From: Ruegeria aquimaris
GTDB lineage: Bacteria; Pseudomonadota; Alphaproteobacteria; Rhodobacterales; Rhodobacteraceae
Reading direction: 5' to 3'
Length of the DNA stretch: 61,201 bases
Assembly (NCBI RefSeq): GCF_025751555.1
Contig: NZ_JAOWLB010000024.1
Coordinates: forward strand, 1-61,201
The notes beneath the pieces are model-generated. The model was not told where the DNA came from. It made no database searches and saw only the letters and a program-made list of their open reading frames with translations. Positions 8,146-17,448 of the stretch are shown in pieces (the stretch's first letter is position 1; each line of letters opens with the position of its first letter). Both the position numbers and the translations under genes were made by a program.

Positions 8146-9249
8146 TCAATCGGAGCCGCCCGCAAAGACGCTGTCATTGTCGGCGCCGAGCTCCGGAGGC
8201 AGGCCCGAAATCTCGGTGTCAAAGCCGTCGAACTTCAACGGCTGGACCAGAAAGGTTTCGGTCTTGCCGCCGTCATGCGCGATCTTGCGCAGCAGCTGGC
8301 GCGCACGCACATGGGGGTCGTCCAGCGTTTCCACCAGGGAATTGACCGGGCCCCAAGGCACCCCCGCCTTGTCCAGAAGATCGCCCCATTCGGCGCGTGT
8401 CTTGCCGACCAGAACCGCCGCGATTTCTTCGCGCAGCGCGTCCTTGCGGGCGACACGGTCGCGGCCTTTCAATGGCGCAAGATCCGCCCTGTCGATCACA
8501 TTGCAGAACGGTTTCCAGAACCAGTCCTCATGCGCGATGGACAATGTCATGAGCTTGCCGTCCTTGCAGGTGAACACGCCATAGCCCGGCTCGGCGATAA
8601 ATTCGCCCAGCGGCGTGCCGTTAGCGGCCGGAACAAGAAAAGCGGTCAGCATCGAAACCACCGCGTCAGACATGGACACGTCCACGTAACGCCCCTGTCC
8701 CGTCCGCTGGCTGGACACCGCCGCCGACAATATAGCGATTGCAGCGAAAAGCGCCGCGCCGACATCGGCCAAGGGGATTGCCGGCACCGGGCCGGGCTGC
8801 GCTGCATCGGCCTGATCGGCCAGCAGGCCACCAACCCCTTCATAGCTCAGGTCATGGCCAGCCCTGTCACGATAGGGGCCGTCCTGCCCGTAACCCGAAA
8901 TCGATACATAAACCAGCCGCGAGTTGACACTACGCATGTCCTCGAAACCGGCACCCAAGGCCGCAAGCTTGCCAGGGCGGAACCCTTCGACGATGACATC
9001 CGAATCCTTGGCCAGTTCGCGAAACCGTGCCAGCCCCTCGGCCGATTTCAGATCCAGCGCAACGCTGCGCTTGCCTCGGTTCAGTGCCCGGAACAGGGGC
9101 GGAAACTGACGGGCCGGATCGCCGACACCCGGACGTTCGATCATGATCACCTCGGCTCCCATGTCGGACAACAGCATTGTGGCATAGGGACCGGGAAACT
9201 GTTCGGCAAGGCTGAGAATTTTCAGGCCGGCCAGGGGTGCAGTGCTCAT
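8146..9249 (-). CDS. CaiB/BaiF family protein, alpha-methylacyl-CoA racemase type
   Basis: This 367-residue class III CoA-transferase-family protein has the racemase pattern rather than the transferase one. GHDLSY places a His at 132 and PLADVGAAL an Asp at 162, 30 residues apart, as for the catalytic His126/Asp156 pair of mycobacterial MCR. The predicted reaction is interconversion of (2R)- and (2S)-methylacyl-CoA, needed because beta-oxidation enzymes accept only one epimer. The start is the ATG at 9249, preceded by GGAG; the longer upstream frame has no ribosome site. The gene is divergent from the crotonase at 9363. A CoA transferase is the alternative. Confidence 0.75.
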   Translation of the reverse strand: MSTAPLAGLKILSLAEQFPGPYATMLLSDMGAEVIMIERPGVGDPARQFPPLFRALNRGKRSVALDLKSAEGLARFRELAKDSDVIVEGFRPGKLAALGAGFEDMRSVNSRLVYVSISGYGQDGPYRDRAGHDLSYEGVGGLLADQADAAQPGPVPAIPLADVGAALFAAIAILSAAVSSQRTGQGRYVDVSMSDAVVSMLTAFLVPAANGTPLGEFIAEPGYGVFTCKDGKLMTLSIAHEDWFWKPFCNVIDRADLAPLKGRDRVARKDALREEIAAVLVGKTRAEWGDLLDKAGVPWGPVNSLVETLDDPHVRARQLLRKIAHDGGKTETFLVQPLKFDGFDTEISGLPPELGADNDSVFAGGSD

Positions 9250-9362
9250 ATCAATCTCCAGCTCTTTTGTTTTCCACGTGCGGGTCCGCCCGAGTGCAGC
9301 GCAAATCGCCGCAAAAGACAAGGCGAAAAACCAATAATATGTATAATTCTCAGGAGCTTAGA

Positions 9363-10151
9363 ATGAGTGAAGCGGAGCAGACACTATTTGTCGAGCGTGT
9401 TGACAGAACCGAATGGATTAGCTTCCAGCGCACCGAGCAACTCAACGCCATGTCAACACAGATGTTGCGACAGATGGCGGCCGCGCTGGAATCTGCGCTG
9501 GCCGACGATGCAGTGCGTACAATTGTCCTGACCGGTTCTGGCCGGGCATTCTGCGCCGGTGCCGATCTGAAAGAAGTTGCTGGTGCCAAACATGCCCCGG
9601 GCGAGCCGGATCTACTTGATCTTGTCGATCACACGTTTGGACTTATGCGACATGGACCGAAACCGGTGATCGCCGCAGTGAACGGGCTGGCCATGGCGGG
9701 CGGCTTGGAAATGGTGATGGCCTGCGACCTGGTCTTTGCCGCCGAAAGCGCGCAGCTGGGCGACGCACATTCCAATTTCGGGGTCTTTCCCGGAGCAGGC
9801 GGCGCGGCAATCCTGCCGCGCAGGATTGGCCTGAACCGCGCAAAATACCTGCTGTTCTCGGGCGAGAACGTCTCGGCACAGGACATGATGGATTGGGGGC
9901 TCGTCAACAAGGTCGTCGCGGACGAAGACCTGCGCGAGGCGGTGCAGTCTTTTACCAACAGGCTGGCAGACAAAAGCCCGTCCGTCCTGCGCCGCATGAA
10001 GACCGTCGCCAATCGGTCGCTGGACGTGGACGAAACCGCCGCTCTTACCGAAGAGATGCTGAATCTGCGCGCGCACATGCGATCCTGGGACATGCACGAG
10101 GGTCTGTCGGCCTTTAATGAAAAACGAAAACCGCAGTTTCGCGGATACTAG
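9363..10151 (+). CDS. Crotonase (enoyl-CoA hydratase/isomerase) family protein lacking both hydratase glutamates
   Basis: This crotonase-fold protein has 262 residues. The oxyanion-hole segments are present (GRAFCAGADL and NGLAMAGGLEM). By eye-alignment to rat enoyl-CoA hydratase, the position of Glu144 holds His (AHSNFGVFPGAGG) and that of Glu164 holds Tyr (AKYLLFSGENVS). Simple hydration is therefore doubtful; isomerase, hydrolase or C-C lyase chemistry are options. The start is ATG 9363, just after AGGAG. TATAAT is present at 9342-9347 but without a good -35. It begins an operon with the SCP-x-like thiolase 16 bases later and an acyl-CoA dehydrogenase. Confidence 0.85.
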   Translation: MSEAEQTLFVERVDRTEWISFQRTEQLNAMSTQMLRQMAAALESALADDAVRTIVLTGSGRAFCAGADLKEVAGAKHAPGEPDLLDLVDHTFGLMRHGPKPVIAAVNGLAMAGGLEMVMACDLVFAAESAQLGDAHSNFGVFPGAGGAAILPRRIGLNRAKYLLFSGENVSAQDMMDWGLVNKVVADEDLREAVQSFTNRLADKSPSVLRRMKTVANRSLDVDETAALTEEMLNLRAHMRSWDMHEGLSAFNEKRKPQFRGY

Positions 10152-10167
10152 GTCAGGAGGACAAACG

Positions 10168-11406
10168 ATGCAGGACATTTACGTCGTTGGCGTCGGGATG
10201 ACGCCGTTCGGAAAGTTTCGGGACAAAACCATCAAGGACATGACCGGCGAGGCCGTAGCTGCCGCTCTTTCTGATGCCGGAGTGACGGCTGATCGCATCG
10301 ACGGTGCGTTCTTCTCGAACGCAGTGCAGGGCCACATGGAAGGCCAGCACATGATCCGGGGCGAGATAGTGCTACGCGAGATGGGCATTCAGGGCATTCC
10401 GGTGGTGAATGTCGAAAACGCCTGTGCCAGCGCCTCGACCGGGTTCAAGCTGGCGGTCGATTTCCTTAAGGCGGGCAATGGCGACTGCAGTCTCGCCGTG
10501 GGTGCCGAAAAGATGTATTCCGACGACCGTGCGTTGATGTTTTCGGCCTTCGACAGCGGCTGGGACGTCAGCAACGGCGAAGAGGTCGCGCAACGGCTGG
10601 CCGATCTGGGTGCAGGGGTCGAGGAACCCGAAGGATCGAAATCGCCCAAGCCCTACAGCGTGTTCATGGATGTCTACGCAGGCTTCGCCCGGCTGCACAT
10701 GAAGACCTTTGGCACAACTCAGGAACAGTTCGCCGCCGTCGCCGCCAAGAACCATGTGCATTCCGTGCATAATCCACTGGCGCAATACCGAGAAGCCATG
10801 AGCGTCGATCAGGTATTGGCCGCGCCGCCGATCACCTATCCGCTGACCCTGCCGATGTGCGCCCCGATCTCGGACGGGGCCGCTGCGGCCGTTTTATGCA
10901 CCGGCGAGGGGATAAAACGTCTGGGCCTCGATCCCGCCCGCGCCATCAAGGTCAAGGCCGCGATCCTGCGCTCGGGCACCGACCGTCCGCCGGAAGATTA
11001 CAAGAACCACCTGACCCGGCTTGCCGCGCTTGAGGCCTATGAGCAGGCCGGGATCGGCCCCGAGGATATATCGGTGGCCGAAGTGCATGACGCCACGGCC
11101 GTGGGCGAAGTGATCCAGATCGAGAACCTCGGGTTTGTCGAATTCGGCGAGGGCGGTCCCGCCAGTCTGCGCGGCGAGACAAAGATCGGCGGACGCATTC
11201 CGGTGAACCCCTCGGGCGGGTTGGAATCCAAGGGCCACCCGGTCGGTGCCACAGGGATAGGGCAGGTTTTCGAACTGGTCACGCAACTGCGCGGCGAAGC
11301 TGGCGCGCGTCAGGTCGAAGGGGCAAAGAACGCCATCGCCGAAAACGGCGGGGGGTTGCACGGGGTAGAAGAAGCGGCCGCCTGCGTCACCATTCTTGGC
11401 CGCTGA
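10168..11406 (+). CDS. SCP-x type thiolase (3-ketoacyl-CoA thiolase/lipid-transfer family)
   Basis: This thiolase has 412 residues and a nucleophilic Cys at 86 in ENACASASTG, then EVHDATAV, SKGHPVGATG and a C-terminal NGGGLHG loop. The order and the HDA motif fit the SCP-x/thiolase-lipid-transfer branch rather than ordinary FadA. The mammalian SCP-x thiolase cleaves 3-ketopristanoyl-CoA and bile-acid intermediates, so a branched 3-ketoacyl-CoA substrate is plausible here (inference). The start is ATG 10168, because AGGAGG is seven bases upstream and the longer frame overlaps the previous gene. The acyl-CoA dehydrogenase that follows starts 16 bases after the stop. Confidence 0.87.
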   Translation: MQDIYVVGVGMTPFGKFRDKTIKDMTGEAVAAALSDAGVTADRIDGAFFSNAVQGHMEGQHMIRGEIVLREMGIQGIPVVNVENACASASTGFKLAVDFLKAGNGDCSLAVGAEKMYSDDRALMFSAFDSGWDVSNGEEVAQRLADLGAGVEEPEGSKSPKPYSVFMDVYAGFARLHMKTFGTTQEQFAAVAAKNHVHSVHNPLAQYREAMSVDQVLAAPPITYPLTLPMCAPISDGAAAAVLCTGEGIKRLGLDPARAIKVKAAILRSGTDRPPEDYKNHLTRLAALEAYEQAGIGPEDISVAEVHDATAVGEVIQIENLGFVEFGEGGPASLRGETKIGGRIPVNPSGGLESKGHPVGATGIGQVFELVTQLRGEAGARQVEGAKNAIAENGGGLHGVEEAAACVTILGR

Positions 11407-11422
11407 AACAAGGAGACGAACC

Positions 11423-12589
11423 ATGGAAAACGTGATCGCCGCCGCTCAGGCAATCTATACAGATGAGCAACGCATGTTGCTGGAAAACTTCCGCAAGATG
11501 GCCGAGGCAGAGTTCGCGCCGCTGGCCGAGAAATACGAGAACCTCGGCCACCCGCCCGATGCGAAAACCCTGAAGTCCCTGTTCGCCAAGGTCGAGGAAT
11601 TCGGGCTGATCAGCGGCCTGATCCCCGAAGAGGACGGCGGTGCCGGAATCGACCGCATGACCTATGGCATTCTATACGAGGAACTGGCCCGGATATGGGC
11701 CGATCTGGCAATCGCGGTCCTGATCCAAGGTCACGCGGTGTTTGCGGTCAACCTGCTGGGCGACGCGGCGCAGAAAGAAGCCTATCTGAAGCCGCTCCTG
11801 CGCAGCGAACGCATCTGTGCCACCTGCATTTCCGAGCCGGAGGTCGGTTCCAACGTGCGCGAGGTCAAGACCCGTGCGGAACGCAAGGGGGACAAGATTT
11901 TCGTCACCGGACAGAAGCTCTGGATTTCCAATGGTGCGCAGTCGGACTTTGCCATCGTTGTCTGCAACCTGGACGACGGGGTTTCCATGGTCATCGTCGA
12001 CCGCGACACTGGCAAATACGAAAGCCGTGAGTTGCGCAAGATGGGACTCGTCGGTGCATCGACCTGCGAATTGTTTTTCGACCGGGCCGAAACCACTGTC
12101 GAACATGTTCTCGGTAATGCAGGCGGGGGCCTGTTCCAGACTTTGAAGCTGTTTGAAAGCGCCCGCGTGTTTGTCGGCCTGACCAGCATTGGCATTGCCC
12201 AGGCAGCACTGGAATGTGCCGTCAAATATGCGCAGGAACGCGAACAGCACGGCAAGCCCATCGGCGGGCACCAGTTGATCCAGGGCTACCTGGCCGACAT
12301 GGCCACGCACCTGGATGCAGCGCGCCTGTTGTGTCAGCGCGGCCTGCAGCTTCTGGATTTGGGCGTGCGGTGCGACACACAGACCTCGATGGCGAAATGG
12401 TATGCGACGGAAATGGCTGTCGAGATTGCCGGCAAGGCCGTCCAGATCCACGGCGGCAACGGCATCACCAAGGAGTTTCCCGTCGAACGGCACTTCCGCA
12501 ATGCCAAGATCATGCCGATCCCGGACGGGACCACCGAGATCCAGAAACTGGTCATCGGGCGTAACCTGACCGGGCTGAACGCGTTCTGA
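11423..12589 (+). CDS. Acyl-CoA dehydrogenase
   Basis: This FAD enzyme introduces the alpha-beta double bond into an acyl-CoA and passes electrons to ETF. It has 388 residues. It shows the N-terminal helical domain, the beta-domain motif CATCISEPEVGSN (a variant of the family xxTEPxxGSD signature), KLWISNGAQSDF, and a C-terminal QIHGGNGITKEFPVERHFRNAK. Where MCAD has the catalytic Glu in YEGT, this protein reads PDGTTEIQ, so the base may be Asp or lie elsewhere. ATG 11423 follows AAGGAGA. It is the third gene of a crotonase-thiolase-dehydrogenase operon and ends facing the minus-strand PaaK-like gene. Confidence 0.87.
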   Translation: MENVIAAAQAIYTDEQRMLLENFRKMAEAEFAPLAEKYENLGHPPDAKTLKSLFAKVEEFGLISGLIPEEDGGAGIDRMTYGILYEELARIWADLAIAVLIQGHAVFAVNLLGDAAQKEAYLKPLLRSERICATCISEPEVGSNVREVKTRAERKGDKIFVTGQKLWISNGAQSDFAIVVCNLDDGVSMVIVDRDTGKYESRELRKMGLVGASTCELFFDRAETTVEHVLGNAGGGLFQTLKLFESARVFVGLTSIGIAQAALECAVKYAQEREQHGKPIGGHQLIQGYLADMATHLDAARLLCQRGLQLLDLGVRCDTQTSMAKWYATEMAVEIAGKAVQIHGGNGITKEFPVERHFRNAKIMPIPDGTTEIQKLVIGRNLTGLNAF

Positions 12590-12623
12590 CGGTTGAACTG
12601 AGCTGAAATGAAATGAAATGGGA

Positions 12624-12645
12624 GCGGCCGGGAAATCCCGATCGC
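12624..12645. terminator. Possible weak bidirectional terminator between convergent genes
   Basis: GCGGCCGGGA and TCCCGATCGC can pair with eight of ten positions matched (two internal mismatches) around AA, in the short space between the plus-strand acyl-CoA dehydrogenase and the minus-strand PaaK-like gene. No clear T run is present on either side. The call rests mainly on location. Confidence 0.3.
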
Positions 12646-12681
12646 CCAGCATATGCGGGCATCATCCGGTTATGGCCAGGC

Positions 12682-13875
12682 TCAGCCGTCCTTATCGTTG
12701 ACGATCAACTCGGCATTTTCCGGCAACTCCGCGACCACGCCCACCGCGTCGGCGCGGATTCTGGCCTGCAGTTTGAAGGCCTCGGCGGCGGCCTCTTCGG
12801 CAGCGGCCGTGTCGGCACCCTCATCCAGCACCAGCGAAAGCCGGATCATGTCGCGGTCGTTCTCGCGCGTCACAACGGCCTGTGCAGACTTGGCGCCGGG
12901 TGTCGCGATCACGACTTCCTCGATCACGCGGGGATAAACGAAGATCTCGCGCACCTTCACTGCCGCGCCCACCCGGCCCTGCAACGCGGACAAGCGGCCG
13001 ACACTGCCATCTTCATTGCTTTCCAGAGCAAAGGCGCTGTCGCCGGTGCCGAACCGGATCATCGGCCAACTAGCATCGCGCGCAGTCACGACGACCTCGC
13101 CCGGCTGGCCGTGCGGCACTTGGTCACCGCTGACCGGATCGCAGATCTGCACCACGCGATCGGGATGCACCAGATACCCCTCGCCGCCATCCTCATAGGC
13201 CACAAGACCCAGATCGGCAGTCGCATAGGCGGCCCAGGTCGACACGCCGTACTCGGCTTCGATCCGGCGGCGCTTGGCCATCCAGTCGCCCATCTCTCCA
13301 CCAAGGAAAGCGGTCTTCACCTTCCAGGCGTCGCGGCCGTAGGTTTCGATCACCCTATCCGCCAGCGTCAGGAAGAAGGCTGTCGAGGCGCAGATAGAGG
13401 TCACGCCGGTCTCTACGATGATCTGTGCCTGAAGCTCGGTATTGCCCACGCCACCGGGAATAACAGTCGCCCCGACCGATTGTGCCGCTTCGTCAAACAA
13501 AAGCCCCGCCGGTACCAGGTGATACATCCAGGTGTTCAGGATGATGTCCCCTGCTCCAACGCCGGCGGCCTTGAACAGCAGGTCCAGGCCGTGCCCGCCG
13601 CCCGAAAGCGCCGGTTCGAAGATCGGGCCGGGTGAAACATAAATTCTTCCGACAGCCTTCATGTCCGTGGCCAGAAACCCGCCGAAGGGCGGGTTGTCAC
13701 GCTGGATTTTAAGAAGCTCTTCTTTCTTCATCACCGGCAGACGCGAAAGATCTGCCAAAGATGACACGTCTGCCGGATTGAACCCGGCAGACGTGAAACG
13801 TGATTTTAGGCCTGGGGCCTTTTCGGCTGCGGCAGCATAGGCTTGCGCTATGTCACGGTAGATATTCTTGGACAT
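12682..13875 (-). CDS. PaaK-like AMP-dependent synthetase family protein with degenerate P-loop
   Basis: The 397 residues resemble phenylacetate-CoA ligase family members. They share the overall length, a MKKEELL segment near residue 50, a YGxTE-like site reading AYATADLG, and an RFGTGD motif. Where PaaK has the ATP-binding loop SSGTTGxPT, this protein reads YVSPGPIFEPALSGGG, so nucleotide binding may be altered. It is the last gene of a six-gene minus-strand operon headed by a transglutaminase-fold protein. A ligase for an acid produced in the pathway is the simplest guess. GAGGAGG precedes the ATG. Confidence 0.72.
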   Translation of the reverse strand: MSKNIYRDIAQAYAAAAEKAPGLKSRFTSAGFNPADVSSLADLSRLPVMKKEELLKIQRDNPPFGGFLATDMKAVGRIYVSPGPIFEPALSGGGHGLDLLFKAAGVGAGDIILNTWMYHLVPAGLLFDEAAQSVGATVIPGGVGNTELQAQIIVETGVTSICASTAFFLTLADRVIETYGRDAWKVKTAFLGGEMGDWMAKRRRIEAEYGVSTWAAYATADLGLVAYEDGGEGYLVHPDRVVQICDPVSGDQVPHGQPGEVVVTARDASWPMIRFGTGDSAFALESNEDGSVGRLSALQGRVGAAVKVREIFVYPRVIEEVVIATPGAKSAQAVVTRENDRDMIRLSLVLDEGADTAAAEEAAAEAFKLQARIRADAVGVVAELPENAELIVNDKDG

Positions 13876-13902
13876 GACTATGCCTCCTCGGCCATTCGTG
13901 GA

Positions 13903-14712
13903 TTAAAGCGGGCAATCCTTACGGAAGTTCGGCGCGCGCTTCTCGCGGTGCGACAGCACGCCCTCCTTGACGTCTTCGCTCATGAAGCCCAGCATTTCCA
14001 GCGCGGTCGAAGCATCAAAGATCGGTCCGGCCTGGCGCAGCCAGTTATTGAGGGAGTACTTGGTCCAGCGGATTGCGCTTTGCGAGCCATTGGCCAGCTC
14101 AACCGCCGTATCCAGGGCAATCTGTTGCAGTTCATCGTCTTCGACACACATCGACACAAGGCCAATACGTTCGGCTTCTTCGCCGGACACCGGCTTGCAG
14201 GTCATCAGGTAATATTTCGCCTTCGCCATCGAGGTCAGCAACGGCCAGATGATCGCTGCAACGTCACCTGCGGCGACACCCAGGCGCGGGTGGCCATCGA
14301 CGATCTTGGCCCGTTTGGCTGCGATTGAGATGTCGGCCAGGATGCCCACGACAAGTCCTGCACCCGCTGCGGGGCCATTGATGGCCGAAATGATCGGCTT
14401 GTTGCAGTTGATGATGTTGTAGACGAGATCCTTGGCCTCTTTCCACGTCTTCATGATCTCGTGCGAATTACCGATCATGTTTTCGATCAAGCTGAAATCG
14501 CCGCCCGCCGAAAACGCTTTGCCGGCACCCGTTACGATCACGGCGTTGATGTCGGGGTCGCGGTCGATGTCGATCCACATATCCGTCATCTGAGTGTGCG
14601 TTTCGGCATCGACCGAGTTAAAGGTCTCGGGACGGTCGAACGTGATGCGCAGGACGCGATCCGCCGGGTAGTCGAATTTCAGCTTGTGGTATTTTGCATA
14701 GCGGTCCGACAT
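13903..14712 (-). CDS. Enoyl-CoA hydratase/isomerase (crotonase) family protein
   Basis: This crotonase-fold protein has 269 residues. Oxyanion segments AFSAGGDFS and [10 protein letters not shown] are clear. The region around the first catalytic Glu reads [11 protein letters not shown], with His in place of Glu144, and the Glu164 position appears to be Tyr ([12 protein letters not shown]). The same pair of changes is seen in the protein at 9363, so both may belong to a non-hydratase subgroup. The gene lies 27 bases from the dehydrogenase upstream and 27 from the PaaK-like gene downstream. GGAGG lies before the ATG. Confidence 0.85.
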   Translation of the reverse strand: MSDRYAKYHKLKFDYPADRVLRITFDRPETFNSVDAETHTQMTDMWIDIDRDPDINAVIVTGAGKAFSAGGDFSLIENMIGNSHEIMKTWKEAKDLVYNIINCNKPIISAINGPAAGAGLVVGILADISIAAKRAKIVDGHPRLGVAAGDVAAIIWPLLTSMAKAKYYLMTCKPVSGEEAERIGLVSMCVEDDELQQIALDTAVELANGSQSAIRWTKYSLNNWLRQAGPIFDASTALEMLGFMSEDVKEGVLSHREKRAPNFRKDCPL

Positions 14713-14739
14713 GGGTCTTTTCCTCCGTAGGGTATGGGT

Positions 14740-15891
14740 TCAGCCAGGCAGTCCGAGGACGGCCTTGGACAGGATGTTGCGCTGGATCTCGTTCGATCCA
14801 CCGTAGATCGTGGTCGGTCTGGCCTTGTAGAAGCTGGCCAGGACATCGACACTGACATTGCCGACCTGAAGCGGGCCGATAGAGCCGCCATCGGGCCCGG
14901 CCGCCTCGATCATCAGTTCGGTGATGCGTTGGAAGCACTCGGTCACCCAGATCTTGAGCATCGAGACATCCGCGCCCAGCGTCTCGCCCCGCTTGAGCTG
15001 ATCCGCGAAACGCGCATAGAGTGCCGCGTGGTCCTCGACGTCAAGCGCGGCTTGCGCGAAACGATCACGGAACGCCGGATCGTCAAACGCTCCACGGCCC
15101 CGGGCGAAACTCTCAAGCTGACCCAAGGCATTCTGGGCAAGGTTCGGCGCACCGATGAAGATGCGTTCGAAACTCAGCAGCGCCTTGGCCATCGTCCAGC
15201 CCTTGTTCAGCTCACCCACGAGGTTCTCGCGCGGCGTGCGGGCATTGTCGAAGAAAACCTCGCAGAACTCGGTTTCACCAGACAAGGTTGTAATCGTCCG
15301 CACCTCGACGCCGGGCTGATCCATCGGCGCTAGCAGGAAACTTATACCTTGCTGCTTTTTCGGTGCGTCCGAATCCGTGCGCACAAGCATGAAGATGTGC
15401 GTGGCATCATGCGCCATGGTGGTCCAGATCTTCTGGCCATTGATGACGAAGTCGTCGCCGTCGAGCTCTGCGCGGGTACGCAGGTTGGCCAGATCGGATC
15501 CAGCCCCGGGCTCGGAATAGCCCTGACACCAGATGTCTTCGCAGCTGAGAATCCGCGGTAACCAATAGTCTTTTTGCGCCTGGGTGCCGAACTTGATGAT
15601 CAACGGGCCGACCATCTGCACGCCCATGTCGCGCCCGCGATTGACGCCCCAGCGTTGTTGCTCCTCATAAAAAATCAACAGCTTGGCGGCGTTCAAGCCC
15701 ATACCGCCATATTCGGCGGGCCATGCCGGGGCAACCCAACCCTTTGCGTGGAGCTTGCGGTGCCAATGCTCTATTTCCGCGAATTTCGGCCGATGCGGAA
15801 GGTGGCGCAGATTCTCAGGATATTCGGTCTCGAAGAATTCGCGGGCTTCCTTGCGGAACTCCGCATCACCCATGGCGTTCCAATCCGTCAT
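14740..15891 (-). CDS. Acyl-CoA dehydrogenase, probable alpha subunit of a heteromeric pair
   Basis: The 383 residues have typical acyl-CoA dehydrogenase features: CQGYSEPGAGSDLANL for FAD/substrate binding, KIWTTMAHDA, and the C-terminal IYGGSNEIQRNILSKAVLGL. The ATG at 15891 overlaps the stop of the next upstream dehydrogenase as ATGA. Such tightly coupled pairs, one with and one without a normal C-terminal active-site segment, are known from steroid side-chain enzymes that form alpha2beta2 tetramers (ChsE-type). The pair plus a MaoC protein just upstream gives a dehydrogenation-hydration unit. The substrate is unknown. Confidence 0.87.
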   Translation of the reverse strand: MTDWNAMGDAEFRKEAREFFETEYPENLRHLPHRPKFAEIEHWHRKLHAKGWVAPAWPAEYGGMGLNAAKLLIFYEEQQRWGVNRGRDMGVQMVGPLIIKFGTQAQKDYWLPRILSCEDIWCQGYSEPGAGSDLANLRTRAELDGDDFVINGQKIWTTMAHDATHIFMLVRTDSDAPKKQQGISFLLAPMDQPGVEVRTITTLSGETEFCEVFFDNARTPRENLVGELNKGWTMAKALLSFERIFIGAPNLAQNALGQLESFARGRGAFDDPAFRDRFAQAALDVEDHAALYARFADQLKRGETLGADVSMLKIWVTECFQRITELMIEAAGPDGGSIGPLQVGNVSVDVLASFYKARPTTIYGGSNEIQRNILSKAVLGLPG

Positions 15892-17012
15892 TGTGCGGCT
15901 CCCTCCCCTTCGCGTGCGTCGAACCAAAGCCGTCTGTGATAAGCGTCGTCACCCAACCAGGCTGACAGAACCAGTGCCCGGTTCAGGTAAAGCCCGATGT
16001 CGAACTCGTCAGTATAGCCGACCGCCCCATGCAGCTGGATCGCATCGCGCGTGATTTTCTTGGCTGTTGTCACCGCGCGTGCCTTGGCCCGGCTGGCAAG
16101 CCGCGCCCGCACCTTAGGATCGGATTCGCTGTCCATAAGAGCCAGGGCTTCGCGCACCCCGGCCTGCGCGACCTCGCATGTCACATGCAGATCAACGGCA
16201 CGGTGCTGAATGACCTGGAACGACCCGATGGGCTTGTCGAATTGCTCTCGGGTCTTGATGTACTCCAGCGCAGTCTCGAAGGCGCGCTCGCTCAGACCGA
16301 CAAGTTCGGCGGCGGCAAGCGCTGCTGTATCATTGACTGCCTCATCAAGCGCGTCCGGGACCGCAACACCGCCAGCCATTTCCTCGGCCGGGGTTCCCGC
16401 AAAGGAAAGCTCGCCCATTGTGCTGCCGTCGGCCTGTGTGAGCTTTTCGACGGAAAGCCCGTCTGCTCCGGCCTCTACCATGACCAGAACCGGGCCGGTG
16501 TTTCCCTTCGCCAGAACAAGGAAACCCTGCGCTTCGGCCGCGCCGACAACCCAAGCCTTGTTGCCGGTCAGCTTGCCGTCCGCATAGCGGCAATTCTCCT
16601 CGGCGGGCCCGCCATTCGGGCCGCGTTCCTGCCAAGCCGTGGCAAGAACTGTATCGCCCCCAATGAGCCGTCCGATCATGTCGTGATCCGGACAAAGGCG
16701 ACGCAGCAGGCCGAGGCTCAACCCGACAGTGGCCACCACAGGCTCCGGGGCAAGGACCCGGCCGACCTCCTCGGCGATGACGCCGCAGGCGGCCAAGCCC
16801 ATGCCCAGCCCGCCGTTTTCCTCGGGCACGGCGACACCGAAAACTCCAGCTTCCGCAAGTTCCCGGATCATTTCGCCATCCCATCCGCCGCCGGAATCGC
16901 GCAGCTTTCTGGATCGACCAACGCCGCCGGCGCGGTCAAACAAGGTGCGAACGCTTTCGCGCAGCAAGCGTAGTTCTTCCTGATTTTCTGATTCCATGTC
17001 AGTCTGTGTCAT
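15888..17012 (-). CDS. Acyl-CoA dehydrogenase, probable beta subunit of a heteromeric pair
   Basis: This protein (374 residues) belongs to the acyl-CoA dehydrogenase fold but is divergent. The middle region lacks the family TEPxxGSD motif (it reads ATAWQERGPNGG), and the C terminus keeps QLHGAVGYTDEFDIGLYLNRAL yet lacks a YEGT/YGGT motif. This matches the non-catalytic or half-site partner in heteromeric enzymes. Its stop overlaps the next dehydrogenase start (ATGA) and its ATG at 17012 overlaps the MaoC gene by 14 bases. An internal ATG at 16997 would remove that overlap; neither start has a strong ribosome site. Confidence 0.83.
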   Translation of the reverse strand: MTQTDMESENQEELRLLRESVRTLFDRAGGVGRSRKLRDSGGGWDGEMIRELAEAGVFGVAVPEENGGLGMGLAACGVIAEEVGRVLAPEPVVATVGLSLGLLRRLCPDHDMIGRLIGGDTVLATAWQERGPNGGPAEENCRYADGKLTGNKAWVVGAAEAQGFLVLAKGNTGPVLVMVEAGADGLSVEKLTQADGSTMGELSFAGTPAEEMAGGVAVPDALDEAVNDTAALAAAELVGLSERAFETALEYIKTREQFDKPIGSFQVIQHRAVDLHVTCEVAQAGVREALALMDSESDPKVRARLASRAKARAVTTAKKITRDAIQLHGAVGYTDEFDIGLYLNRALVLSAWLGDDAYHRRLWFDAREGEGAAQ

Positions 17013-17448
17013 TGTGCTTTCGTTGAATCATCACGGGAGTGTCCGTGGAAAAGACGATCTCTCCCTTGGGGTTCCTGGCAGTAAGTGAATAGTGCATGAC
17101 ACCCCTGTCCGATTTGCTCCGGGAAGGGGTGACCGAGTTCACGGTCATTTCGATGTCCAAGGGTTCATTCGGACGCACAGGCCTCAACCAGCGCAGATTG
17201 TCGAACCCAATGCCTCCGATATTGGCGACATCGACCATCAATTCGGCCATGATGGGCTTGAATACTTCAAGCATGGTCTGAAACCCGGAGGCGATAAGGC
17301 CTCCATGTATACCCGCCGCATAGTCTTCGTCGGTGTGCAGCCGCTGCGGATCCCACTCAAGGGCGAATGCCTTTATGGATTCGGTACTCATTGGCGCGCT
17401 GGTGAAGCGAAAGACCTGCCCTGGGTGAAAATCTTCCAGATACCTCAA
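16999..17448 (-). CDS. MaoC family hot-dog dehydratase
   Basis: This small hot-dog-fold protein of 149 residues has the MaoC-like site EWDPQRLHTDEDYAAG, with Asp33 and His38 as the likely catalytic pair, and GGLIASGFQT next to it. It probably hydrates 2-enoyl-CoAs. The start is TTG at 17448, overlapping the upstream stop as TTGA. GGAG lies seven bases before it, and the first ATG (codon 20) would remove the fold's first strand. It lies directly upstream of the dehydrogenase pair, whose product it could take. Confidence 0.82.
   Translation of the reverse strand: MRYLEDFHPGQVFRFTSAPMSTESIKAFALEWDPQRLHTDEDYAAGIHGGLIASGFQTMLEVFKPIMAELMVDVANIGGIGFDNLRWLRPVRPNEPLDIEMTVNSVTPSRSKSDRGVMHYSLTARNPKGEIVFSTDTPVMIQRKHNDTD

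Noticed and set aside
9342-9347. Perfect TATAAT upstream of the crotonase at 9363
   Set aside because: No -35 element at 16-18 bases and too close to the start codon for the Shine-Dalgarno to be transcribed with a normal leader; noted in the gene entry only.
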